In this document: positions 18,601 through 29,699 of the stretch, piece after piece | Layout of the letters: every line of letters starts with the position of its first letter | How positions within the stretch are numbered: the stretch's first letter is position 1 | Source of the DNA: Hepsetus odoe | Lineage: Eukaryota; Chordata; Actinopteri; Characiformes; Hepsetidae | Direction: 5' to 3' | DNA length: 64,000 nt | NCBI GenBank assembly: GCA_017165825.1 | Contig: CM029381.1 | Coordinates: 4,153,865-4,217,864 of the forward strand | The notes under the pieces: generated by a model | Seen by the model: the letters and a program-made list of their open reading frames with translations, nothing else | Databases searched by the model: none | Told to the model about the DNA's origin: nothing | Translations under genes and position numbers: made by a program

Positions 18601-19318
18601 ACAGGATTAGCATCTTTTATCCATCCTGTCATTTGTTATTTTTTTGTGGATCTCAGTTTATCTTCATCACCATTATGCTCATCACTACAGGATGACATTA
18701 ACATTTTGATGTGAAAGTGCTGCTAATACTAGCATCAATAAATGAGCTTCCTAGCTTCAAGTTTGATAAATCAAGCTAAATCCTGTTGGTCTGTATTTAT
18801 GTGTCTAGGAGCTCATGTAGGAGTGAGTCTTTGAGTCTAGGAGTTTGTCTATGTTTTGTACAGTCAGGTATGTCAAAATGTGTTTAAATGTATATTTTAT
18901 TCCAAATATGTGTATATATAACCGCACACGTGCCACCTGCTCTTTCTACAATTCCCCTGAGGGAGAGGAGCTGGAGTGGCTGCAAAAGTTATTTGGAGGT
19001 GTTTGTCTTTGTTTTGTACGGTCAGAATAAAAAGGAGAGAAACTCCAAGGAGATTCCAGTGTCGCGTCCATGCACAAGAATACACAACGCAGAAGATCAC
19101 CGGTTACATCAGTGCATGTATACAGTGAGAGAGTGTGTTAAAGATAATCGTCCCTCTGTCTTTTCTGTCTGTCCTTTTTCTTCTTCACTGGATCCGAGTT
19201 CAAGTCATGTGGTCAAACTTCAAACCTCCAGTGCAATAAGTATGCATGGAGCACAATTATTTTATACATTTTTTAAACAGAATCCTGTATTTTTGTCTAA
19301 GGGATTGCTTTAGATTAA

Positions 19319-19357
19319 TTCTATTGTACATCCTCACATTGAGGATGTACAATAGAA
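19319..19357. repeat. Perfect 18-bp inverted repeat, duplicate of 12931-12969
   Basis: Arms and the CAT loop are identical to copy 1, while the sequence just after it differs by extra AATAGAACATAG units. Confidence 0.9.
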
Positions 19358-20169
19358 CATAGAATTAGAATAGAGTTAGGAATAGAACATAGAACATAGA
19401 ATAGAATTAGGATTTACACTCTTGCTGTAAAAAGACAATGATTGAAAAAAGTGTTGTTATTAAGCGATTTCTTCCATGTTATACACAATGATCTTTCCCA
19501 AATGTTCAGTTCTGCCATTTGACCACACGAGAGCACCCAAGATCCATCAAAGAACACATTGTACTTTTTGCAGTACAATACCATGTCGTTACTGTTTAGC
19601 TGTATTAGTAGTAAGAGTAGTAATGATTCCGTCCCAATGGCTCATTGCTTTTTTTGTTCAGATATTTTTTAGTTGTTAATGTCTGTCAACTTTATCCTGA
19701 TTGTTATCACACAGACTGAAACACGAAAGAGGTATTTTAGACTGGCAGACAACGGACACCGCGCTCCAGTTACTATGGCAGTACGAGAACACAGATGACG
19801 TCACAATGATCGATACAACTCGGGGAGACAACGCTTTTAAGACCTTTAACTGGATGAGATGTGATCAAGTCTTCAGGACACCTAAAAGCTCTTTGAAAGG
19901 CAACTCTAAGCACTTCTGTTTCCTTTAACAAAACGTTAGACATTAAGCATTAAGAAAAAATTGAAAATAAAGTAAACTACAGACCTAGATTTCATGCTTG
20001 AAGTGTAATTATGGAAAATCAACCAAAAAAAAAATTCCAAGAAAACATGAGACATATGCATGGAAGTGCAGAATTAGTAAGGGTATGTATGTGAATGTGT
20101 GTGGATCTCTTCAGTCATTTCCTACTGTTTATACATGAACAAGAAATCTGCAGAACTAAATTTTGTGAA

Positions 20170-20404
20170 GTGAACATGACTGTTATCGGGAAACAAAACA
20201 CAGCAAACATTGAGCAACAAAATGCATTCTCTGTGTTTAACACACACACAATGCAGCAATGAGCAGCCATATCCAGCACCCGGGGAGCAGTGACAGGAAT
20301 GTCACCTTGCTCAAAGTACCTCAGGGCAACCTACTGGTCTGGCTTTCAAACCCATGCACTTCAGATCCTGGGGCCTAATACCGATCTACTAGGCCACCGC
20401 TGCC
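20170..20404 (-). mobile_element. tRNA-derived SINE, duplicate of 14125-14355
   Basis: Head GGGCAGCGGTGGCCTAGTAG near 20404 on the minus strand. Same order of blocks as copy 1. Confidence 0.65.
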
Positions 20405-20659
20405 CGTGTTTAGTGTTCAGTTTAAGTTAAAAAAAAAAAAAAAAAAAAGGAACTGGAGGAAATGTGGTAGTGTTGGTTCGGGACTAAGCTCCCAATTGAA
20501 AGATTGTGGGTTTGAGTCCCAAATCAGGACACATGAAGTTCCCTTGTACAGAGTACAATCCCCAACACTGCTCCCTGGGTGCTGGAGGTGTGGCTGCCCA
20601 CTGTAATACTGCGAGAGCTAGTCGCAGAAGAAAAAATATAATGAAAGTAAGAACACGAG

Positions 20660-20885
20660 ACAGCACCCAAAATTAAATTTTGGCCACCACTGACCCAAAA
20701 AATCTAACCTCTGCATTTAACCCATGCAAACACTGTGCAGCAGCTATGAAAGCACCCAGGAAGCAGTGACAGGCACAGTACCTTGCTCAAGGGTACATCA
20801 GGGCAACCTACTGGTGAGGGAATCAATCCCACAATCTTCCGGGCCTGGGCCAACTCCCTAACCACTAGGCCACCACTGCCATGCA
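20660..20885 (-). mobile_element. tRNA-derived SINE, duplicate of 14600-14826
   Basis: Same head and body. It keeps GTGCAGCAGCTATGAAAGCA, shorter than in intact family members. Confidence 0.65.
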
Positions 20886-21262
20886 CGCCACGGCACGGCA
20901 CATGATTTGTGAAAATATCACATCATCCCTAAACTGTAGTTATTAAAAAAAATTAATAGAAATACAGTTCTGGTCCATATGTTTATTGGCCAGTTATAGG
21001 GGAGGGGAGAAAAAATAAATAAATAAAGGCTTTGTCCAGCACTACCTCCATTGGTGATCACTCACTAGGTGACACTATTAAGGAAAATGCATTTATTTTA
21101 AAAGCTGAATAATTTTTTTTTTTTTTTGGATGATGGAAAGATATTTCTACAGTTAAATAAGAGATTAAAAATAGCAGCTAGTCTTACTTTTGTGCATTGT
21201 TAAAAAAAAAGATTTCATTTTGTGGAGCAGTTTTAAAAAAAGAGATGTTAATCCTTTTGAGT

Positions 21263-22040
21263 TAAGCCATCTTTCTGTTTAGAATATGAAATCTAGCTTG
21301 TCCTCACAGATCAGGTCATTAACTAAAAATGTTTCATTGGTCAGCACTCCCACATTTTAAAGACTACTATCCTCAGAGATAGTATTTTTGTTTTTGAAAG
21401 CTTTGCTGTTGACTTGATAGTGCTGGTCCAGTTCCCAATCATGGCGCCTAGTCCATAACCATAAAACCACCACTGCAGTCTTGCTCTGCCATTTTCTTAC
21501 CTCATACGAACAATAAAGATACAATTTCATTCTGTACTTTTTTGTTCATTAAAAAAATCGAGAGAATACAATAAGCTTTCTCAGTTTTTTTAATTTTTTT
21601 TAATTTTTTTACGTTTCAACAACAACTTAAGCATTAATTTTTCATTAACACGTTGCTTCTTTAACTAAAGAAATCCATTCTGAACTTTATTTTTTCTGTA
21701 AGTATGAGCATGAGGGTTTTGTGGGCCTAATTAGGCCTTGTGTATATACACCTCTGAGAGTCACGACAGAGCTGTCAATCCGTTTGTTGTTGTGGTGTTT
21801 TATTTGAGTACTGAGGGTTAATTATCGGGTTATGCTTACATAGTGTGCTTGTATATTATCTACCAATAAAGTCCTTGTCTGTGATCCTGACTCTGAATAT
21901 GTCTCCTGCCTCTTCATCCTCAGTTTATGGTCATTCTGTTATACTGTGGCAGAAGTAACGTTGCTCAGTGAACAGCGGTGCATTGTGAGGCACAGATGAT
22001 CTTAAAAAAGCCACCAATTGTTTGGGTGAGAAACGTGCGT
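21263..22040. other. No gene; possible old LTR features
   Basis: No coding signal. GTGTATATACAC (about 21738) and CCAATAAAGTCCTTGTCTGT (about 21863) have the spacing of a TATA box and polyA signal in an LTR, but I find no convincing TG...CA ends or target duplication. Confidence 0.3.
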
Positions 22041-22170
22041 CTTGCCAAGGTACCGTCCCTGTCACTTTCAATAGCTGCCCCCTGCTGCACGCATGTGTGT
22101 AAAATGCAGAGGTCTAATGTCATTGTGGTTCACTGTGTGCTGTGTGTGTTTCACAATGACAAGAAAAGTC
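22040..22170 (+). mobile_element. 3' part of a tRNA-derived SINE
   Basis: GCCAAGGTACCGTCCCTGTC, AATAGCTGCCCCCTGCTGCA and GTGTTTCACAATGACAAGAA match the 3' half of the SINE at 32063-32325. Confidence 0.65.
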
Positions 22171-22557
22171 ACATTCCTTTTAATATATTTCTACAAGCAG
22201 ACTATTTGCTCCCCTTTCACTGGTAACCACATACCTTGACATCCAAGATCCAGAAGAGAGAGAGAAAAATATACAAATAAATGAATAAAAACCCTTTACA
22301 TTCCAATTTGCCTGTGCTTTCTTGTCTTGTGTCTGAATGTTGTCTGATGCTAATTTATTTACTATTAATAATGCTAGCAAATTTTGTATCTGTATCACAA
22401 GTTTGATACTGTTTTGCATAATTAATTCATCACTACACGTAAACAGCGTGATGCAAGCTATTTGTGAAAAGAAAAAGATACTGGTTAAAAGGTAGGTTCA
22501 AATGAATTTCCTTCATGGGTTTCAGTTTGCAAATTTAATTAAATGTTTAAAAATGTG
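22171..22557. other. No gene seen
   Basis: AT-rich sequence without coding or repeat signal that I can name. Confidence 0.4.
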
Positions 22558-22803
22558 CGGGCAGCGGTGGCCTAGTGGTTAGGGTGTCAGCTGCATGATC
22601 AGAGGATCGGGGGTTCAAACCCCTTCCCAATGGGTTGCCCTGAGGTACCCTTGAGCAAGGTGCCATCCCCGTCACGCTCCTCCCTGCGATGGGCTGGCGA
22701 CCTGTCCAGGGTGCGTCCCCCGTCCTCGCCCTGTGTGCGCTTGGTTGGACACCAGCACTGCCCCGCGACCCCGTTTGGGACAAGCGGCAGATAATGGATG
22801 GAT
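22558..22803 (+). mobile_element. Second SINE type, well preserved, possible 10-bp target duplication
   Basis: GGGCAGCGGTGGCCTAGTGG to GACAAGCGGCAGATAATGGA. Flanked by AAATGTTTAAAAATGT on the left and GATGTTTAAAAATGTAAT on the right, suggesting a target duplication of TGTTTAAAAATGT. It has the intact middle TGTCCAGGGTGCGTCCCCCG. Confidence 0.8.
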
Positions 22804-22934
22804 GTTTAAAAATGTAATTAAATGTTTCACAAACCCAAGTGTGAAACATTTATCAACCTATATAATGCAAAAATAAATAAATAAAAATGATTATACATCA
22901 AAGGAAAAGAATAGAAAATAATATACAGTTTAGT

Positions 22935-23150
22935 TGAAGGGGATAGTGGTAGCCTATTGGTAGGAAACTCAGCTACAGACCAAGATGTCACAGGTTAAAA
23001 TCCCACCTCCAGCACTTCCACTAATTGGTTCCTGAGCAAAACCCTTAACCCTGAGTTGCTCCAAGGGGACTGCCCCCGTAATCAGAAATTAAAAGTCTAA
23101 TTTAAAAAAAAATGTAAAGAAATTAAAAGCCTCAGCTAAATGCAGTAATA
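22935..23150 (+). mobile_element. Degenerate SINE (CACTGGGTCCCTGAGCAAG family)
   Basis: Order of blocks is ATAGTGGTAGCCTATTGG, AATCCCACCTCCAGCACT, CCTGAGCAAAACCCTTAACC, GGGGACTGCCCCCGTAATCA and a decayed GCTAAATGCAGTAA tail. Recognisable but old. Confidence 0.55.
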
Positions 23151-23159
23151 TACAGTATA

Positions 23160-23890
23160 TCACAAAAGTGAGTACACCCCTCATATTTTTGTACATGTTT
23201 TTATTATACCTTTTCATGGGACAACACGGAAGATATGACACTTTGATACAATGTAAAGTAGGCAGTGTACCGCTTGTATTACAGTGTAAATCTGCTGTCC
23301 CTTCAAACAATCATGCAGTCTAACCACTAGGCCACCGCTGCCCCTGATAGAAATACAAAAGCTTTGTATTACTACTTAGCCCAACCAGACCACATAAGCT
23401 ATAGTGTGTGCAATATTTACCCTCAGAATGTCTGTATGTATCTTAGCTGAACGTATAACATTAGGCTAACACAGTTCAGCACAGTTTTCAGATGAAAAAC
23501 CATTAGGTTCAAAATTGCTATTAGGACACAAGTGTTTTATTCATTTGAGTTTTAAATAACAAATAACGTGATAATCACGTCACCAAGAGACACTTTCAAA
23601 TTCTACAAGCTTGAGCTGGGGGGGGGACCCCTGACATAACATAGTAGTCAGTAATGCTTTGTCCTGCTATATGAGAGGCCCAGATGTTTGCTCCTGGATG
23701 GGCTCTTTACAGCTGCGCTTACATGAACATCCAATAAAAAACAACATGAAAATGACAAAGACAAAGACACTCCAGACAAAGACATCCAACGATTGGGCGT
23801 CGGGTGTCACATCGCCTTGACAAAGTTGAGAAGGAGCTTCTCATCAGGGCTGTCGGTTCACACCAAGCCTAAAGATGCACAAGTTTCCTT
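23160..23890. other. No gene seen; short SINE head fragment
   Basis: A SINE head on the minus strand at 23310-23345 (GGGGCAGCGGTGGCCTAGTG). The remainder has no coding signal; its 3' end may already belong to the L2 5' UTR. Confidence 0.35.
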
Positions 23891-24061
23891 CATCAAAACT
23901 TTGAGCGGATAGTAATGGTCACTTTCCTCTCTGTACTGATGTTTTCTGTATATGAGACCTGGACTGAACAAGCAGCAAACTTCGCGGTCTCGGACACAAC
24001 GCTTTCTTGATAAAAAAAAAACAAAAAAAAAAAAACTTCCACATTTAACGTAAGTGTTACC

Positions 24062-24958
24062 ATGACATCCTCTTTTGTGCTGTGTTTATCGTGCGGCATG
24101 TACAGCGTAGACTGTCCGTCCAACTATGTAGACTCTTATACCTGTAGGAAATGTGTAACTGTAACGCAGTTGGAGGACAGGATTCGTGTTCTGGAGGGGC
24201 ACATTAGTACTTTATCGCAGTGTAGTCAGACCGAGGGACGTGTAGTTCCGGCTCAGTCGGAGCCGTTGGCCGAGTTAGACTCGGCTGTAGACCCTCCTGG
24301 CCCAGCCGTAGCCGGTTCGGAGCCAGCACCAGCGGCATGTTCAAGGGAACGCTGGGTGACCGCCAAACGGGGGTCCAGGAGCTCAAAGAATGGACCTCCT
24401 GCACACCAGTCATCAATTCGGCTGACGAACAGGTACTCTGCTCTCGGCAGCGCGCCTGCTGAAGCGAAGAAGGTGCTCATAATTGGCGACTCGATCGTTA
24501 GGAATGTTAGCGTTCCTAGCCGTCCTAAACCAGCGGTTTCGGTGAAATGCCTCCCCGGGGCCAGAGTCTCTGACATCGAGGCACGATTGGACTCTTATTC
24601 CAGCAATGAAGTTCCGACCTTGGTTGTTCACGCTGGAACTAACGATATAAAGTCCCAACAATCCGAGGTATTAAAGAGGAACTTCATCTCTATGTGTTCA
24701 AAAGCTGAAACTAAATGTCAGAACTTAATTGTGTCTGGTCCCTTGCCAATTCTCTTTAGAGGAGATGTAACCTACAGTAGGCTGCTCTCTTTCAACCGCT
24801 GGCTAGAGACTTGGTGTGCATCTAAAAGGATCGCCTTCATAAATAATTGGGACCTCTTTTGGGAACGGCCTGGCCTTTATAAAAGGGACGGTCTTCATCC
24901 TAACTGGAGAGGATCATATATGCTTTCCCAAAATATGGCAGCAAAATTGCCACTGTGA
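24062..24958 (+). CDS. L2 LINE ORF1 protein, SGNH-hydrolase (esterase) type
   Basis: Intact, 298 codons. Residues 8-31 have two CxxC pairs (CLSCG, CRKC), a possible zinc-binding end, followed by a heptad-like segment TQLEDRIRVLEGHISTL (residues 35-51). Residues 137-295 form an SGNH esterase fold: IGDSIV gives the block-I Ser144, GTND at 192-195 gives block III, and DGLHP gives Asp276 and His279, so the Ser-Asp-His catalytic set is complete. Zebrafish L2 ORF1 proteins of this type bind nucleic acid and have esterase activity; the role of the activity in retrotransposition is uncertain. The start at 24062 follows an A-rich stretch and lies in good context (ACCATGA). Confidence 0.85.
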   Translation: MTSSFVLCLSCGMYSVDCPSNYVDSYTCRKCVTVTQLEDRIRVLEGHISTLSQCSQTEGRVVPAQSEPLAELDSAVDPPGPAVAGSEPAPAACSRERWVTAKRGSRSSKNGPPAHQSSIRLTNRYSALGSAPAEAKKVLIIGDSIVRNVSVPSRPKPAVSVKCLPGARVSDIEARLDSYSSNEVPTLVVHAGTNDIKSQQSEVLKRNFISMCSKAETKCQNLIVSGPLPILFRGDVTYSRLLSFNRWLETWCASKRIAFINNWDLFWERPGLYKRDGLHPNWRGSYMLSQNMAAKLPL

Positions 24959-25075
24959 CTCTTTAGAGCACCACCCAGGTCGCAGTCCTGTGATCTTAAA
25001 TCACACGCTGGCTATTATCCCACTACCAGTACACTCCTGGCAGAAACCCAGGTTCCTTATAACACGGCATCCCCT

Positions 25076-28048
25076 ATGTCACACATTAGCTTAGAACCAG
25101 GCTCCTCTCATCATTACCAGAGAATATCTATTCTTAGTACGATAAGGAAGCAGCATAGATGCCAATCTAGGGGCTCCTGCGCTGGTAACCTGCTCACAGT
25201 ACCCATCATAAAAACAAATAAAACACAGCGTCCGACTAAAATCAAATGTTCACTGCTGAATGTTCGCTCCTTAGGAAACAAGGCAGTGCTTATTAATGAG
25301 ATGGTACTCGACACAAAGTCAGATATCTGTCTACTGACTGAAACTTGGCTTAGACCCACTGACACCATCCCCTTAGTGGAAGCCTCCCCGGATGGGTTCT
25401 CATACCTGCATAAATCACGCTCATTAGGACGTGGTGGAGGCCTGGCTGCAATTTTTGATGAATCATTTAAGGTTGATTCAAAAACTACTGAGAGCTTCCA
25501 CACATTCGAAATGATGCTGCTAAGCATTAGGTCTGATTTAGCGGTCCATATCCTATTAGTTTATAGACCTCCAGGACCATATGCTGCCTTTATCAATGAA
25601 TTTGGCAATCTGCTCTCTGACTTGGTTGTTAGGTTTACTAGATTCGTGATGTTGGGTGACTTTAACATACATGTTGATACAGAGATGGATGCAGGTGCCA
25701 AAAGCTTCCTAACGCTCCTCGATTCTGTCGGTTGCACCCAGCATATATCAAGACCTACCCATGTACAAGGACACACGTTAGATCTAATTATCTCGTATGG
25801 ACTTGACATTGATACTGTACTGGTCCACTCCTTAAATAAACTTTTTTCTGACCATTCTTTAATCACGTTTGAGATTAATATGTCTCCACCGTACCTCAGT
25901 GAACGGACTAGTACAACACGACACCTAAACAGGGCTAAATGTGTTCAGTTTATGGAGGCCGTAACAGAGATAGATTTCACCTGTAACAAAACTGTTAATG
26001 ACATCACCGACATGTACAATACAGTAGTTGGGCAGATCCTTGATCAGGTCGCCCCAATTAAGACAAAGAAGGTTAGAACTATCAGGCACTCTCCCTGGTT
26101 CAATGATCACACACGGGCTGCTAAGCGGGAGTGACGTAAGCTAGAACGCAGATGGAAGACAACAGGTCTCCAAGCCTCTCAGGCTCTATGGTCTGCTAAA
26201 CTAAAACAATATAAGAAAGCTCTATATAGTGCTCGCACTGAGTACTATTCAAAGCTTATTGAAAACAACAAGCATAACCCCCGCTATTTATTTCAGACAC
26301 TCGCTCAGCAAACAGACAAAACTGATAAAAGGCCAGCATGTAGTATTACTAACGATAGGTTTCTTAAGTTTTTTAATGATAAAATTAACAACATTAGGCT
26401 CCAAATGTGCCCTATTAGCCCTCAAATTAATCCATTAGCTCAACAGTGCTCACAATATTTTAGTGATTTTAATCTCATCGATAACTCTGAGCTAATTTCT
26501 GTTATAGCCAAAGCAAACTCCACGACCTGTCGGTTAGATCCCATTCCAACCAAGCTCCTGAAGGAATCCTTAGGAATACTATCAACACCTATACTTGATA
26601 TCATGAATGCATCCTTGACCTCAGGTGTAGTCCCCAATCAGTTTAAAACAGCAGTGGTTAGACCACTGCTTAAAAAACCTAACTTGGACCCTCACTCACC
26701 AAGTAATTATAGACCTATCTCTAATGTCCCGTTTCTCTCTAAGATTCTAGAAAAACTAGTTGCGAGACAACTGCAGTCATATCTAGACACTCATAACCTC
26801 TTAGATAAATTCCAATCAGGTTTCCGGCTTGGCCATAGCACAGAAACTGCTCTAACTAGAGTGGTGAATGATATAATGGTCTCGAGTGATGCAGGAAACA
26901 TTACTGTTCTTGTTCTGTTAGATCTTAGTGCTGCGTTCGACACGGTAGATCACTCCATTTTAGTAAATAGGCTTCACTCCACTGTCGGCATTACCGGAAC
27001 AGCCCTTAAATGGTTCAACTCCTATCTCACAAACCGTTACTACTTCATCCAAATGGATGATAATGGCACCCCCTCACCTATGTCACTAGTTAACTATGGA
27101 GTCCCACAGGGGTCGGTGTTGGGCCCAGTGCTCTTATCCCTCTACATGCTCCCACTAAGCACTATTATACGGAAGCATAATGTTAGTTACCACTCTTACG
27201 CTGATGACACTCAGCTATACTTATCTTTTAAATCATGTGATAAAGCATCAACCGGCACTTTAATTAGCTGCCTCAGTGATATTAGGGATTGGATGAATAA
27301 CAACTTCCTCTCACTAAACCCCGAAAAAACTGAGCTGCTCTTGTTTTGTAGTAGTGATGTAGACAGGGCCAGCTTCATTTCGCATATCAGGGATGCAGGG
27401 TTGAAGTTTTCAGTTAGTACTCTGGCACGTAACCTTGGTGTTATTTTCGATTCAAATCTTTCATTTAATCCCCAAGTTAATGCAGTTGCGAAGACATGCT
27501 TCCTGCACCTTCGGAACATTGCCAAACTACGGCGCTTTCTGTCAATGGAAGACACGGCGAAAGTAGTACATGCATTTGTATACAGTAGATTAGATTACTG
27601 TAATGCCCTACTTTCTGGAAGCCCTCAGGGCACATTAAGCACCCTACAGCGCATTCAGAACACAGCCGCTAGGATTGTTAGCAGGAGCAGGAAGTACGAC
27701 CACATAACTCCCATACTCTCCTCGCTTCACTGGCTTCCTGTTAGGTACAGGGCTGACTTCAAGGTCCTCCTCTTAACCTACAAGGCACTTAAAGGTCTTG
27801 CCCCAATATACCTAACCGAACTGCTTAATACCTATACACCTAACCGCCCACTTAGATCCCAGAATAAAGATCTCCTAATTGTCCCTCGCATAAATAAATG
27901 TATTGGAGCACGAGCCTTCAGTTACAGGGCCCCTAGATTGTGGAACAGCTTGCCTGCTTCTGTACGGGATGCCGATTCAGTCTCAGTCTTTAAATCACGG
28001 CTGAAGACTTACTTCTTTAGTTTAGCTTACCCGCACCAATCACCATAG
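25076..28048 (+). pseudogene. L2 LINE ORF2 (endonuclease-reverse transcriptase), one nonsense codon
   Basis: One continuous frame of 991 codons apart from a TGA at 26132-26134. The endonuclease part (25250-25890) shows LLNVRS, TETW, GGGLAAIF, YRPPGPYA, GDFNIH, HTLDLI and SDHSLI. The reverse transcriptase (26500-27350) shows SNYRPISNVPFLSKILE, QSGFRLGHSTETAL, LLDLSAAFDTVDH, GVPQGSVLGP and YADDTQLYLS. The C-terminal region has RLDYCNALLSG, LHWLPVRYRADFK and APRLWNSLP. The true start may lie upstream of 25076. A single-base change would explain the stop, so the copy is young. The same C-terminal region appears at 60174-60677. Confidence 0.85.
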
Positions 28049-28559
28049 TGCACCACTAGTAATGTCGCTGGTGCTGCTGTACATGCCATCGCACTGTTTC
28101 ATTTCTGTGTCTGTCACTACTGGATCCTGCTCATTACTGACCCCCTCATTCCATTTCTCTCCCCACATGTCCGGGGGGGCCCGTTGTGGTCATCACCTGA
28201 GTCCAATGCCGAGCTACCATCTGGTCTGTGTGATGCATCTGATGCGCCAAGGGACCCTGGCGGCTCATTGGTACCTGGAAGCAACTTGGGACTCCTCACT
28301 GATCCTGGAGTTTAAAACCAAACTAACTCTGTACTGTTAGTATACCCAAGGGGGTTGGGTAGCCGGTTGACCTTGGACCCTCAGAGGTTTTTTTCTCCAC
28401 ATAGTGGAGTTTTTGGTTCCTCTCCTCCGTAGTCGTCCGGCTTAAACATCTTAAACATCTATTACTGTAACCTGTTATCAATGTAAAGTGCCTTGGGGCA
28501 ACTTTGTTGTAAAAGGCGCTATACAAGAATAAATTGAATTGAATTGAATTGAATTGAAT

Positions 28560-29050
28560 ATGCTAATTTGTCTTTGGAATGAAAATGTGAAGAATGAAAA
28601 AAGCTCATCACAGACAAACATAAGCTTTGAGAAAAGTGAACAAGTCTTAGTGCACTACATGGTGGCACTGAAACGTTCACACACACAAAGCACTTAATTC
28701 AAAGCTGACAATTTAAAATGTGTAAATATCAAAAGTCACCTGAGGGTTCCAGAAAGACAGGGTAGCATATTATTAAAATTTACAAGATATTTTCACACAG
28801 AAGGAAACTCATGCGCTTTAAAAGATCATCAATCATAAAGAGCTGCACATGGGATCTTGGCGAGTCTGTACTGCTGAGTGTTTGAGCTCATCTGCAGGTG
28901 AAGGTGATAAGAAGAGAGATGAAACTAAAAGACCAAACGCAAATAACTCATATTCAGTGTTTTACAAACTTCATTAGTGAACCTCATTTACTGAAACCGA
29001 CTGATAAGATTTCAAATGAACCATCACTGAAGCTCCGAGTAACTTGCATC
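28560..29050. other. No gene seen; U1 downstream flank
   Basis: Sequence between the L2 tail and the U1 3' box. No repeat or coding signal recognised. Confidence 0.4.
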
Positions 29051-29054
29051 ATTC

Positions 29055-29072
29055 TGTCTCTAATTTTCCACC
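29055..29072 (-). promoter_or_regulatory. snRNA 3' box of U1
   Basis: On the minus strand GGTGGAAAATTAGAGACA begins about 9 nt after the U1 3' end, close to the vertebrate 3'-box consensus GTTTn(0-3)AAArnnAGA, the Integrator processing signal. Confidence 0.6.
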
Positions 29073-29080
29073 AATCAGAT

Positions 29081-29244
29081 CAGGGGAGAGCGCGAACGCA
29101 GTCCCCCACTACCACAAATGATGTAGTCGAGAGTCCCACGTTTGGGGAATTCGCAAAGGTCAGCACAGCCGGAGTGCATTGGCCGAGCCGCACCCTGAGT
29201 GAACCACCTTCTTGATCATGGTGTCTCCCCTGCCAGGTAAGTAT
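29081..29244 (-). ncRNA. U1: U1 snRNA gene, full length
   Basis: Read from 29244 on the minus strand it begins ATACTTACCTGGCAGGGGAG, with the ACTTACCT 5'-splice-site-pairing sequence perfect, and ends GCTCTCCCCTG at 29081: 164 nt, the vertebrate U1 length. The ACCATGATCA stretch at the base of stem-loop I, an Sm-like site (CATTTGTGGTAG) and stem-loop IV (GGGGGACTGCGTTCGCGC) are all present; differences from human U1 as I recall it are scattered in stem-loops I-III. A PSE, a DSE and a 3' box are in place. U1 defines 5' splice sites in the major spliceosome. It looks functional. There is one change at the first Sm base (A to C) relative to human. Confidence 0.93.
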
Positions 29245-29288
29245 GCCCTCCACTCGGCCCGAGGAGCGCAGTCACCGCAAGCTATGCT

Positions 29289-29305
29289 CTTCCTGGAGAC
29301 GGTGA
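29289..29305 (-). promoter_or_regulatory. U1 proximal sequence element
   Basis: TCACCGTCTCCAGGAAG on the minus strand begins at -61 from U1 +1, the expected SNAPc-binding position. The U2 promoter has TCACC at -63. Confidence 0.68.
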
Positions 29306-29430
29306 CGGATTCACTCTGCAGGACCAAAGAAAGAAAGCAACAAGCAGCACTTTACAGACATTGTGCTCCTCAATAAACACAACTATGTCGCGTCCTTTGT
29401 GTCTTTTCTTAGAAAAGCACAACGTAGCGC

Positions 29431-29446
29431 CTCCCGTGATGCAAAC
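29431..29446 (-). promoter_or_regulatory. U1 distal element: SPH/Staf-like plus octamer-like
   Basis: CTCCCGTGATGCAAAC on the plus strand, about 187-202 nt upstream of U1 +1. CTCCCGTGATGC resembles the SPH/Staf consensus and ATGCAAAC is one base from the octamer. The same octamer variant precedes U2 at 3462-3469. Confidence 0.55.
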
Positions 29447-29449
29447 CGC

Positions 29450-29699
29450 TCAAACATACACTTTAACTTTAATATCGGAGCAATTCCTCTAAAAAACAGA
29501 CTATTTGTGTGTAAAAAATAATGACAAATAAATATGTTAATAAAAAGGAGAGGAAGAAACAGAGTTTATTAGTAGTCGGATGAAAGACTTTTTTACAGAC
29601 TTTAGCATCAAAGTTTGGACCCTGGAGCGGCCGCTGCGTGTTACCGCGCCGCCATCTTGGATCAATCAAGAAGTGGAATCTTGGATCAATCAAGAAGTG
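29450..29699. other. No gene; 24-bp direct repeat
   Basis: CTTGGATCAATCAAGAAGTG and the four bases after it occur twice in tandem at 29655-29702, just before the RTE copy. A CGCCGCCATCTTGG motif (YY1-like) lies at about 29648. Confidence 0.45.

Larger units (their letters stand above)
16160..21262 (+). repeat. Tandem duplication, copy 2
   Basis: Counterpart of 9693-15472. It lacks about 480 bp corresponding to 9980-10462 (H2B promoter and N-terminal half), replaced by a SINE at 16468-16664, and lacks the LINE end seen at 13672. The shared sequence ends at 21262. Confidence 0.9.
23900..28559 (+). mobile_element. L2-clade LINE, nearly complete (esterase-type ORF1, EN-RT ORF2)
   Basis: Two ORFs and a 3' UTR that ends AAGAATAAATTGAATTGAAT with more GAATT units to 28559. 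The same 3' end occurs at 58123-58210 and 59657 onward. Family assignment rests on the SGNH-esterase ORF1, as in zebrafish L2 elements, and on the RT sequence (VPQGSVLGP, YADDTQLYLSF). The 5' boundary is a guess; I see no clear target duplication. One nonsense codon is the only lesion I find in the ORFs. Confidence 0.85.

Noticed and set aside
28898..29215. Plus-strand open frame of 105 codons
   Set aside because: Overlaps the U1 snRNA gene in antisense and has no protein similarity I recognise.
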